A stretch of DNA of 64,000 nt from Terebella lapidaria. Lineage: Eukaryota; Annelida; Polychaeta; Terebellida; Terebellidae. Shown piece by piece: positions 34,449 to 44,718 of this stretch. How positions within the stretch are numbered: position 1 is the first letter of the stretch; every line of letters begins with the position of its first letter. Under the pieces are notes generated by a model. It made no database searches, had not been told where the DNA came from, and saw only the letters and a program-made list of their open reading frames with translations. The DNA is taken from positions 25,356,165 to 25,420,164 of the forward strand of contig OX424564.1 of the NCBI GenBank assembly GCA_949152475.1, written 5' to 3'. Position numbers and translations under genes: made by a program.

Positions 34449-35342
34449 AGTACTAGTAAAGTGAAAATATGATGTTTTGTCATATGAAAGATCTCATTGA
34501 TCTGAGCAAAATGGTCTTTACAGTATATCAATATCTCTATCCGTTCAAAAGTTACAGCCATTTGAAACTGCCATTCCGGCACTACATTACAGAAGCCACT
34601 TGAAAAGTTCTAGCAACTCATTAATATGCAAATTAGATGCTAATGAGAATTCATGACGTCACGAGGGGAACAAATTTTAATTAGGATATTTCAAGCCATG
34701 ATATAATGATTCTTATTGAAGGTTCTGATGATCTGACTAGTGCATATTATTATGTACCATACATAGTCAATATCCACACAAACTGTACTGTTGCTATGGT
34801 TACCAGTCGTTCCCTTTAGCCGTAGTTACCCATGGTTGCCATGGCCATTAACTGCCAAGTCAGTCTATCCACAGACTTTCTGTCCATTATTTATGAAATA
34901 AATTATTATAGAGCTCAAGTTGGCACCATTTTTATTTGTGCATACCCTGTTCTAAGTGGGTTTCTGGCCCTAGCAACCATGGTTGCTATGGGCCATACCA
35001 GGTCACTGGTTCCCTTGACAACAACAGAAAAAGTGAAAACACTGATTATTCATATTAAAATCTGTATAGAATAAGTTTTGATGAATAATCATAACATTAA
35101 ATGAATGAATAATACATATCAAAGTACCTAATTAAAACAACTTCCCCAGATGACGTCATGAATATCTCATTTGCATACTAATTAGCTAAATTGTTTTGAA
35201 AAAGCAAATTTGCCGATTTCAGTCTTTAAAGTGTTATAACTTTTGAACGGATTGTGATATTTACATTCTGTAAAAAACATTTTGCTCAGATCAATGAGAT
35301 CTTTCATATAAGTTCACATCATATTTTCACTATACTAGTACT
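34449..35342. mobile_element. TTAA-flanked (piggyBac-like) non-autonomous element 1
   Basis: TTAA stands on both sides (34445-34448 and 35343-35346). The ends start AGTACTAGTAAAGTGAAAAT on the left and AGTACTAGTATAGTGAAAAT on the right (reverse complement), and similarity continues for about 125 bp (AAAGATCTCATTGATCTGAGCAAAATG in both). Length is 894 bp with no transposase. It sits upstream of the first identified NAGPA exon, probably in its 5' intron. Confidence 0.85.
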
Positions 35343-35354
35343 TTAATAATATGT

Positions 35355-35650
35355 TTTTGTCTGTTTTTTTTTTTTTTCTTTATTTTTTCCGCTGTTTGGT
35401 TTCCGGATCATAATTCTTGAACGCCTTGATCTATCTTTCACAGCTCATCCGAAATACTTTGCTCCTAACCCCTATTGCTTTTTGGTCGAGATCCGAAATC
35501 CAAGATGGCCGCCAGCGGCCATTTGGGAAAAAAATCGGGCGATTCCTGTCAATGTCATAATTTGATTCAGGCAATTTCCAGGGGGAAAAAAATTTTTTAG
35601 GTGTATTTTTTTTTTTTTTTTGGACTTTGGACTTTTTTTTGGTGCATAGA
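35355..35650 (+). repeat. Fragment related to the head of F1 elements
   Basis: GTCTG followed by a T/C tract, CCGCTGTTTGGTTTCCGGATCA and CCCCTATTGCTTTTTGG parallels 52847-53000 of the F1 element (CCGCCGTTTTGGTTTCCGATCA and CCCCTATTGTTTTGG). The 148-bp satellite part is absent. Poly-T and poly-A-rich stretches follow to 35650. Confidence 0.55.
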
Positions 35651-35661
35651 AAATATATTAA

Positions 35662-36203
35662 AGGAGGACTTCGTATCAATAAGTATTGGCTTCGACCCAT
35701 GATTTTATGGTTGAAATTTCCATATAACAAATATATATTTGAATGCATTTGAATAGAGAAGACTCTAAGCTTCGTTCACATATGAAATATGTATATACTG
35801 TATTTGTTCAGTACAAACAAATCATAAAAAAAAATATAACACCAAAAACACCGAAAATCTGCAAGTTTTGTGGCACATGTGCCACGTGGCAGTGCATGGC
35901 TGACAGAAACATCAAACAAGACGTGAATTTCTGTCACGTCATTTTTTTTAAAGAAGCCTCGACAGGCGGCTCATTCCACTGGAGCTGGAACCAAAGATGC
36001 TGGAAGTGTTCCGTTGCCTGGCATGAAAAAACAACGTCATCGGTTGCTACTCATTCATTCTCCCCAGTTGGAGGGTGTGTTTCTTTTTTATTTTACATTC
36101 AATAGTAGTTTTTAAAATATGATTTTCTCGATTTTGAAGTCATCTGAATGAATACTCCATGTGTGTGAAACTAATTTGTTTGAATTTGATAGGAAGTCCT
36201 CCT
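35662..36203. mobile_element. TTAA-flanked (piggyBac-like) non-autonomous element 2
   Basis: TTAA at 35658-35661 and 36204-36207; TIRs AGGAGGACTTCGTATCAATA and (reverse complement of the right end) AGGAGGACTTCCTATCAAAT. Length is 542 bp. The interior contains an ORF of 120 codons (35743-36105) with several Cys and Trp residues (KICKFCGTCATWQC) but no recognisable transposase; it may be a decayed cysteine-rich tail of one. Confidence 0.8.
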
Positions 36204-36269
36204 TTAAGACGTGTCTAAAACATTTCTGATGTTTATGATGTGCATTAATTTTGTCAAAAATGTTTCACC

Positions 36270-36900
36270 AGAGACATATCCACACTATTTTAGATGCATC
36301 AAAGGGTTTTAGAAGCATCAGAGATATTTTGGATGCATCAATAATGTTTAGAGACATTGAAAATAGTTTTGAACGCGTTGAAATTGCTGTATTTGATAAT
36401 TTCTTCTTATCTTGCTCAGCGGTACTGTAATTAGATCTAGTGTAAAACTCAAAATCATAGCAGATAAAAGCTATCGTACACTTTTGCCATACTAGCCATG
36501 ACTTATCAGTTTATCAACATGTATATCAAGTCATTGGAGGAATGATAAGCTTTGCTTACTGTGTGAAAAACATGAGGGCCACACATTGCATATAAAAGAA
36601 AGCAAAGCGACCCATGTTATCCCACAATTATGCTGCAATTCACAAAACTATTCAAAGATTTTTTTAGACAAGTGTTCATGGGCGCTGCCATGTTGGCAAA
36701 AACAGCGGTCATGTGATCAAAATGTCACCGCCGAGGTCATTCTCAATCTTGGTATGGCGTGAGGTTGGTCAGTGTGTGGTTTAGGTTATTTCTCTTTTTT
36801 ATTGTTTCCAGTCGCCACACGCCTTGCTTCTGGGGACTAAAATATTTTTGACGCTCCTAAAACCTTTTCAAGACATCTAAAATCATGTGGATGTGTCTAA
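36270..36900. mobile_element. Decayed fold-back element with inverted about 20-bp repeats
   Basis: The left arm GACATATCCACACTATTTTAGATG... (from about 36273) matches the reverse complement of the right arm GACACATCCACATGATTTTAGATG... (to about 36897) for about 65 bp at roughly 80 percent by eye. The left arm holds several units of the type TTTTAGATGCATCAAAGGG. No ORF or target duplication was identified. Confidence 0.6.
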
Positions 36901-38285
36901 AAACAAAACGGAGAAACATATAAATATATTATTTTACCGTATTCTAATATTGTGTCATGAAGTTCAAGTGCAATTTCATCCACGGTCTTTTTTCAACTTG
37001 TCTTGTGATTAAAATACGGCAGGAAAGTGAAGCTTAATTTGTCATCTGAAATACCACCGAAAGTTTAACATGGCCAAATGCTTCGAATGATGATTCCCGT
37101 GTACTTGTTGTTGCCTACCGGGAATTGGTGGCGCTTAATAAGTGAATATAGGAGACATAATCCTGCATGAAATCCCCATTTGTGTGCATTCTGCAACAGT
37201 TGAGCCAACTACAGTAGTTCAATAATTTGTTTCGATTCTTGCAGAATTCGTACCGTTTTTGATAAATATTCAGAGACTATCCACCTATTTTCTGCATGAT
37301 TGTTCCCTAAATTCACGAAACTTTGGCCCAGAATCACGGGACCCAGAATCATAAAATGCCCCTAGAATCACGATACCTGTTGTGCCCTGTGATTATAGGC
37401 TCAAAATTAACATCAGTACCGGTAATTAAATGTACTTTTCGGGCCTTCGCACATCGGTAGTATGCAGCAAATATCGAGGGCCTACTTAAATTTCTACTGA
37501 AGAATAAGTGGTCTACAGGTCTATGGGAGAGAAGCAAATTATATTCCGGTGATATAATCTAAATGGCACCATACCAATAAATTATCCAACTACCATTACA
37601 CCTATTCACTTTATGTTTATATTACACAGACTTTACCCTCAAGCCACACCAAATAGTTGAGTAGGTCTATGAATTTTCAGCTACATTGTACAATATTCTG
37701 TACGCAGGCAACTACGCACAGGTACATTGTGGATTCTCAACAAATCATATAGGCCCACGGATGTTTTCATTTTCATTACTTTTTCTCTGTATGAAACCTA
37801 GTTTTCTACGAATTTTCTTTCTATTTTAAAGTCTGGATTTGGGAAATCAAAAAAAATATATAGCTGGCAATCAATTAAATAGACCAGTTTCATAACCAGG
37901 TAATCGTTTCATTTTGTCATGCGGCCTGCGAATGGGCAACGATTGCAAATCCAGTATATACTTGCATTAAAAAAAAAAAAAAACATCTTGCGTATGAAAA
38001 TGACATTTATTACACAATGATCATGAATAACGAAACAGTCAGGAGTAATAATGATATTAGGCGACTTATTTACAAAATGGAACCTTTTAGGCAAGATAAG
38101 AGTCCTGTATGAACACACATTCGGTGAACGAGAAGTCCCTTGGGCGCCACAAGGTATCCTCGGCGATTTTGATGAACAGTCACGCGATGAAGTGTAGATG
38201 AAACTGAAGCGAAGTATCCAATGAGCAACGAGGGTCTACGTTCAGTGAGGCAATGAGTCCATTCATTCACGCATTGTCGTCCAAT
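36901..38285. other. Gene-free stretch between NAGPA 5' region and H1
   Basis: I searched the minus strand here for the missing NAGPA signal-peptide exon and did not find a convincing one. 38007-38012 reads AATAAA on the minus strand and may serve the H1 gene. Two short minus ORFs (37349-37537 and 37909-38118) have no recognisable features. Confidence 0.4.
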
Positions 38286-38876
38286 TTACTTCTTGGCAGC
38301 AGCTTTCTTTGCAGGTTTCTTGGCTTTAGGTTTTGAGGCCTTCTTAGTGTCTTTCTTGGGTGCAGCAGCTTTCTTGGGCTTGGCAGATTTCTTTGCGGCT
38401 GTCTTCTTAGGGGAAGCTGCCTTCTTGGGTTTGGCGGCCTTTGCCTTCTTCGGAGACGCAGCTTTCTTGGCAGCAGCCTTCTTCGGGGTCTTGGGCTTCT
38501 TGGCTTTGGGTTTCTTAGCTGCCTTGGGCTTCTTTGCTGCAGGTTTCTTGGCAGCCTTTTTCACCTCACCAATTCGGAAGCTGCCGGCTGCTCCAGTTCC
38601 CTTGGACTGCTTCAGGGAGCTGTTCTTCACTCCAGCACGCAGGGCCATCTTCAGATGGGAGTTGACGGTCCTGGCGTCGTTTCCAACGTTGAAGTTTGCC
38701 AAAATATACTTGAGAATGGCTTGGCGGGAAGAACCCCCGCGCTCCTTCAAGCTGGAGATGGCTGACTTGACCATCTCGTTGTACTTGGGGTGGTTTGCTG
38801 GCTTCTTGGGCTTGGCAGCAGCCTTCTTCTTCGGAGTCTTCACGGCCTTGGCCGGGGCAGCAGCAGCATCAGACAT
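38286..38876 (-). CDS. Linker histone H1
   Basis: An intronless 196-aa protein. It has a short basic N-tail ([12 protein letters not shown]), a winged-helix globular domain at about residues 27-103 ([59 protein letters not shown]) and a Lys/Ala/Pro-rich C-tail with repeated SPKK and TPKK motifs. It binds nucleosomal linker DNA and compacts chromatin. No core histone gene is present in the window, so it is not within a visible histone cluster. The downstream 250 bp lacks the canonical GGCTCTTTTCAGAGCC histone stem-loop, whereas an AATAAA occurs at 38007-38012. This suggests a polyadenylated, replication-independent type (H1-delta/H1.0-like usage), which is inference. The plus-strand ORF over the same region is a shadow of the Lys-rich codons. 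Confidence 0.95.
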   Translation of the reverse strand: MSDAAAAPAKAVKTPKKKAAAKPKKPANHPKYNEMVKSAISSLKERGGSSRQAILKYILANFNVGNDARTVNSHLKMALRAGVKNSSLKQSKGTGAAGSFRIGEVKKAAKKPAAKKPKAAKKPKAKKPKTPKKAAAKKAASPKKAKAAKPKKAASPKKTAAKKSAKPKKAAAPKKDTKKASKPKAKKPAKKAAAKK

Positions 38877-39050
38877 CTTGACGATTCTTTGAGGTTATCG
38901 AAATCCAAATCAAGTGGCAACAATACTATTCCGGTTGGAGGACGAGAGTCGAATGATTCGAACGAAGCGCGCATCTCGTGTTTATGGTATGGGCGCGGAC
39001 CTCAGAGTGCGCCGCGGCTCGGTCGCGAACGCGAAAGCAAAATTTCCCTT
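38877..39050 (-). promoter_or_regulatory. CpG-rich H1 promoter region
   Basis: Upstream of the H1 ATG the sequence becomes clearly richer in CG dinucleotides (CGCGGCTCGGTCGCGAACGCG on the plus strand near 39011). On the minus strand an AAACACG motif at about 38977-38983, roughly 100 bp from the ATG, resembles the AAACACA H1-specific box. No clear TATA box was seen. Confidence 0.4.
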
Positions 39051-40504
39051 GTTGGCCAGGAATCTGTGCTAGTGTGCTCTAGGAAATCGGCGATTACTTC
39101 GAATTATCTCGATGTATCTCCACAAAATCTTCGGCATAACGATACTGAAATATTTGTTCATCACATGAATAAAATTTATCAGATGAATCCACAGAGTAAA
39201 CAAACTATTTCAATTTTATAACCATTCTGCTTCATCACAATACGTGTTCATCCGAATAAAACCTAATGTTCACACTCAACCTTGAAAGTTATACTGAAAC
39301 CAATGCCACTATTGGATGAACAATTTTCCCATCTTTATTTTGCAACCATTATCATTATAATCCATCTATTATTTCTGGAGATATCCGCGGATATATAACG
39401 TCACTCTAGCACAGCAAAACGGCTTGGAATCTTCCAATCTAGCGCCATAATGTAAGCGATGTTATTTTACGACTGTGTTATGCTCGACGAAATAACGGCA
39501 ATATGATTAAGTAACATTTTGTCTTTATATGGTAGGGACCTAATTAGTTATTAATTCTGGATATGTTTGAGATTACTAATTATAATTTAATATTAATAGT
39601 ATGCATGCAAACCCCGGGCTCAAGCATTGAAGCGCACGGACATATCGGGTCCTCGCTCAGATACATGTATACTGACTCGGCTCGGGGCTGGAAAATCGAT
39701 AACTTACGACATAGACCTACACTGTTGGAAAACCTAGTATGATATGATATGTATTGATAATAAATGTGTTTGTTCAATGTAGATAAACTAATATTATGCT
39801 TTTTATAGTAGGTATATATTTTCACTGTAGCGGGGATCAAATAACATGTATAGGCCTTCATTGTATTCAGACTGCAGTGAACATTTCATAATGCCAAACA
39901 TCTAATAATTGTGATATTATCAAAGTGTCAGTCACTGAAAAGGAACGAGTGTCCAAATGGTCGATATTGTTATTATAATCAGCCAATATTGATTGTACAC
40001 GTTGTCGAGTTATCAGGCCTACAATATACGGTGTATGTGCATGTTATGGATGTGGATCTACATGTACACATATATATCCGTAACAGTGATATATGATATA
40101 GCCCTTTGTCAAGTGTCTTGTGGTAAAGTATATAATTAAATAAATATATGTTATATGCAGTGGTCCTTGAAAGACCAGAACCCCTCCTTTACTCATTCCA
40201 TCGTGTCCATGAAGACTGTTTTTTTTTTTATTCCCCAAATATCTTTCTGGTGAGTAAATACATCCCTGAAATACATGTACACATGTGCATGCCTCGGATA
40301 ATAATACATTTCCTCCCAAAACTCATTTACTTTGCAAACGTTGAGTATTGTCGTACATGGACCGCTCATGTATATATCTATTATGTTTTTCTGCATTTGA
40401 CTTCATGAGCTGTGACCAGTCCGGCATCAGTGGCTCTTGTGGTATGGAGGGAAACACACGGGAATGTTATATCCTCGATGTCACTCAGTCACCGGTTCCA
40501 CCAC
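39051..40504. other. Gene-free stretch
   Basis: AT-rich DNA with only short unsupported ORFs. I see no repeat boundaries or exons. Confidence 0.45.
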
Positions 40505-43500
40505 AGCTCAATAAAAAAAATTAGCCCAAAGGCTAAGATAGTTTACCAAACAATTTTGGTTTGGCCATGACAGCATTAGCAGGTAACAGACCTTGAGATT
40601 TACCAATCAAGGTTCGCAGTTTGAACGTATGACTCTGAGATTCACCGATCAAGGTCATCCGTGTGAACTTCCATGTCACCATTACATGTATGTGTGCGGC
40701 ATTTGATATTCTATATGTTCATAATACAAAGATATATCTGGGTGGAATCGATCAGGCCGTTCAGGTCATTTTACACATTCGGAGTCAGACATTTGGCACT
40801 CAAGGTCATCTGACGTCAAGTTCAAGGTCATCATTAGTCGTGCCGTATATGTCTTCCTATGTGTTCTATCTGCAAGCATTTCATCTATAGAGGCAAATCT
40901 GGGAATTTTTTTCACCCCAAAATGGATGTTTTGACTTTTCAAGGTCATCGAAGGTCAAATCCAAGGTCACCACACAAGTCGCCATATATGACTTCCTTTT
41001 TGAAAGTGCCAAATTCTAAGCTCTATCTTCAAGCGTTCTATGATTACAGTCCTGACAGCTCCCATTATAAAGAAACAAAGTGCCGAAAATTTCCTAAGTC
41101 CAACATTTTTTTCGAAGGGTGAAATTTTTTTTTTTGCCTAGAAACGGCCCAAAATGGATAGTAATGCGATTTGGGGCGAAAAATTTTTTGAATTGAAAAA
41201 TTTTCCAAAATGGCCGACACCCGGAGACCGGCGATTCAAGGGCAACAAAACTTATACACATCATAAAGGTACATAAGGGGAATCTTTTGAAACAAAAATC
41301 TCAAAACGGTTCAGACAGTTTTTGAGAAAATGGCTGCCAAAGTTCAAACTTGGCCATTTTTCGACAAAAATGGCCGCCATTTGGGAAAAAATGCGAAAAT
41401 CTAAAAATTACCTCCCTTTCGATATATTTTAGGCATTTTTTGGAAAATTTCGGAAAGATTCGATCGTAAACTTTAAAGGGCCATGGACATGATATTTGAT
41501 GTGATTATTAAATCGTTCTACATGCAATAGTATTCATACATATATGCATACAGATGGAAATAGAGCCTTTCTAAACACACAGATGAGATCTACAGCGGTC
41601 AGAAGACCGATATTCCACTTGGAGAGCGGTCAGCATATTTTTACGTAAAATGACGTTTCTGACGTCACGGGGGAAAGGATTCTCTGTACAGAATCTTTGA
41701 TGCTGGGAAGTGGTTGCAATTTTGTATGGGGCAAAACACTGAAGAACCGGGGGGGGGGGGGTCACGAAGATTTGTTTCAGGCTGCTGAAATGGGGGCGGG
41801 GAGGCACAAGATACAAAATCTAATCAGGATCAAATTCACACTCTTCTCCCTGGAAGGTGAAAAGGCAGACAGGATAAACCGTGATGCGATCTTGCGGGAG
41901 AGCTGGGGGTCGGGTGAGGGTAGTGTCCTGCTCACATGGTTTAATGAATAGATATTCAAATGAATGTCTCCGATATTATATTAACACTGGTATTTTTCGA
42001 TGTGCCAGCGATTAGACAAAGATTGACTTGTTTGCTGGTGGAAATATACATGGAATGTTAGGCCTACTCTGAGATCACGCATAATGGTTATACTGTAGAA
42101 AGGTATGCTACACAGTTTCGAGAAATCTCTTTGTGTCTTCTTCTACATTTATATATTGGAAAGCAATAAAATATCAATCGATATTTAGTTCATACGCATT
42201 ACCTATATATAACAAGAACTACCAACCTCCGAATAAGGATATAGGTGTGTTGCAGTGGGAATGATGTTGGCAATATTTTCACGAAATCACAGTTCAAATA
42301 AACGCTCAAATATCGATTCTTTTGCATATTAAATCGGATTCATGACAGTAAGGACTCTGATATTGTGCGTTTTGGTCAGCGCACCCCCTACTCTCCCTTC
42401 TGGTTCGACCCACTAACCCCTCATTGAGATGTAGGGCCATGTCCGTAGTTTCTGGCGTTCGTATTGATACACACACGTAGGCTACTCATATTTTTCAAAT
42501 TCTGTCATACCTTTTTTCTACAACATGTCAGTCCAAAACTGGAAGCTCAGGGATCGATTCCCGTTTAGAAGCATACTGTGTACTAGGAGCACGAGAAGTT
42601 GGGGTGTTTGCTGCTCTGGATTGCACCATTTAACCCAAATCAAGCAGAAAATCCAGTGTGGACTATGGGCCGGTGATTTGAGGCCCGCCCAGGGGCCCAA
42701 AAGCAGCTGAAGCCTCATTCGTTTTAATGCACAGGAGCATTCTGTTACACTTCCGATTTCAATTTTGAACTTCTCAGACACTGCGTTTTTCATGCAAATT
42801 ATCTGAATTCAAGATGGTGTTCCAGATTTATACACTGTCAACTTGATTTTTATATCATCCATTTCAAGGGATTTTTAAACAATATTATTCTCAGGTGGCG
42901 GGCAGCAGAAGTATATATGGGGATTTATGTCTAGATATATATTTACATTTTTTTAACAGGAAAATCACACTGTTCAATATACTGTAATGTATTTGATATC
43001 TTTGTTTTATGGCAAAAATCGATGTTTTTTTTTCTTTTTCAAGATTAACCTGCGTCTACCCCCACCCCCATTCCCGACCGTACACGCCCACTGCGCCCGG
43101 CTGTGGTGGGCTCATTGGCTTTCATCAGGATTCAAGATTTTGGGAATGGGGGGGGGGGGGGGCGATTTGTTGGCAGAATATCATCGTATGCATGATCGTT
43201 TTCCGATTCAACAACAACGATAATCTGCGTAAAAAAGTTCTCTGAATAATGGCGCCCGCCTAAGATTCCGCGCCTATAGGCCTGGGCCTAGTCGGCCTGT
43301 GCAGTAGGCTAATAGGCCTACGGCTCTGATAATGCCTGCTTTTTTTTAGCTGAAAGAATGAAATCGCCGTTTGATTCACAGGTGAAGTAGGCCTGTCAAA
43401 AATATTGGCATACGTTTGTCAAGTTACATCACGATACGTTTCAGTATATCGCTGAACTACAGACAAAAGCTATTGAGCGTATGTAGGCCTGTGTAAACTG

Positions 43501-43950
43501 GCTATGCCATGGATCATTCGGAAAGTAGAAAAGGCTGACACCTCCCCAATGTGTAGAACCTGTACCCATGCAACATATAATTACAAAATTCCCATACCTA
43601 TTGATATGATAATGATGAATGGAATCCCTCCAAAACCCGCAATTAAACAACCACCTGCAAACGACAAACCTCTTTTCCAGCGCAGTCGTTCCCCCGTGAC
43701 GTCACAAATCATAAAGAACGCGTAAAATGCCAATCATCTCTCGCAACGGCTGTCAGGTCAATTTCTCGAAAACCCGAGCCCTAATTGATACCATTTCTGC
43801 TGTGTACATTCTCAGTAGATGCTTAACTTCATTATTAAAACAAGTCACTTTTTCGTGTCCATGGCCCTTTAAGGATATTAATGTTGATGGACGACGACGG
43901 ACGATGACAGACGACGAACGATGGAAGACGACGACGACGGACGCAATGAA
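40505..43950 (-). mobile_element. F2-family element interrupted by a TTAA element
   Basis: This is a minus-orientation F2 copy. The 3' hairpin end ATTAGCCCAAAGGCTAAG is at about 40509 and GTTTACCAAACAATTTTGG follows. AGGTCA-rich DNA runs from 40550 to 41000, then the segment with AAATGGCCGCCA/AAATGGCTGCCA motifs to 41476. The continuation, GTTGATGGACGACGACGG..., appears only after 43872 and ends near 43945 without the 5' terminal hairpin, so the copy is 5'-truncated and split by the insertion at 41477-43868. Confidence 0.75.
41477..43868. mobile_element. TTAA-flanked (piggyBac-like) non-autonomous element 3, nested in F2
   Basis: TTAA at 41473-41476 and 43869-43872 is the duplicated target; F2 copies elsewhere read AAACTTTAAAGATA-like sequence across this point, which gives the empty site. 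The TIRs are AGGGCCATGGACATGA (left) and AGGGCCATGGACACGA (right, reverse complement). Length is 2392 bp, the largest TTAA element here, yet no transposase was recognised in any frame; short ORFs (42518-42793, 43441-43725) have no known domains. Two long G runs lie inside (41749-41761, 43148-43162). Confidence 0.85.
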
Positions 43951-44718
43951 TCTCAAATTCATTTCTTATTGCATTCATTCCGTGTACGTGTCAGTGCATT
44001 TTTCAACATATTACACATGTATATATCATGAATGCGTCTTGATTAATTTATTAAACCCTAGATATAAGTTGCATTCATACTATGATTTACTTAATATTAC
44101 ATGTACAGAAAAATGCGTAAACGATGACACATGAATCCTACATCTACGTTACAAAAATGCAATTTGGTACCATCAGAAAAGGATAAAGTGATTTTTTGGT
44201 TATATATATCATATATGTTTTGTGATTCACTTGGAGGTACATGATATATTCATTCAGCAAAAAAAATCAAAATCGTTTATATGCATGAAATACCGTATGA
44301 AGTATACCTGAATCATACATGCATGGCAATATAACAGCTCTAGTTTAAAAAAGGCAATTTAATATATACTGTAAGCAACATCATTATGTTCAAATAATGC
44401 AGGTTAAATGCCATCGATGGGCGATTACACATAAATGCTAAACATATCACATAACATGTATAATAGAAGTATACAACTATTCAATAAACTATCACTCGGA
44501 AAAATTATGATCGTGTATCTATACTTGGCTAATCCCAATATCTCCAGGAAATCTCTCTATGTGCTGTTTAGTGCATGTCCTCCATTAACTGGCTGAGCCT
44601 GGTTGAACTTGCGGGTGAGATCTGTATTATCCACTCTTGGTACATCTTCTATCCCTGGCTGGCACCTGACAGAACCAATAGATAAGATTATAGTCGTTGT
44701 CTGGGATACGTCCTTTAT
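43951..44718. other. 3' flank of the TRIM gene, with a decayed copy of its last codons
   Basis: About 44590-44640 resembles 44718-44768, the end of the TRIM coding sequence. The minus-strand translation reads WIIQISPASSTRLSQ against RIQIFSVSSTGASQ. The remainder to 43951 shows no gene or clear repeat. Confidence 0.5.

Noticed and set aside
35743-36105. 120-codon ORF with Cys pairs inside TTAA element 2
   Set aside because: It could be a relic of a piggyBac C-terminal cysteine-rich domain, but the catalytic region is absent and the pattern is too weak to call a gene.
38293-38892. 199-codon ORF antisense to histone H1
   Set aside because: It is a low-complexity Phe/Ala/Leu shadow of the Lys/Ala codons of H1; the sense protein is a clear linker histone.
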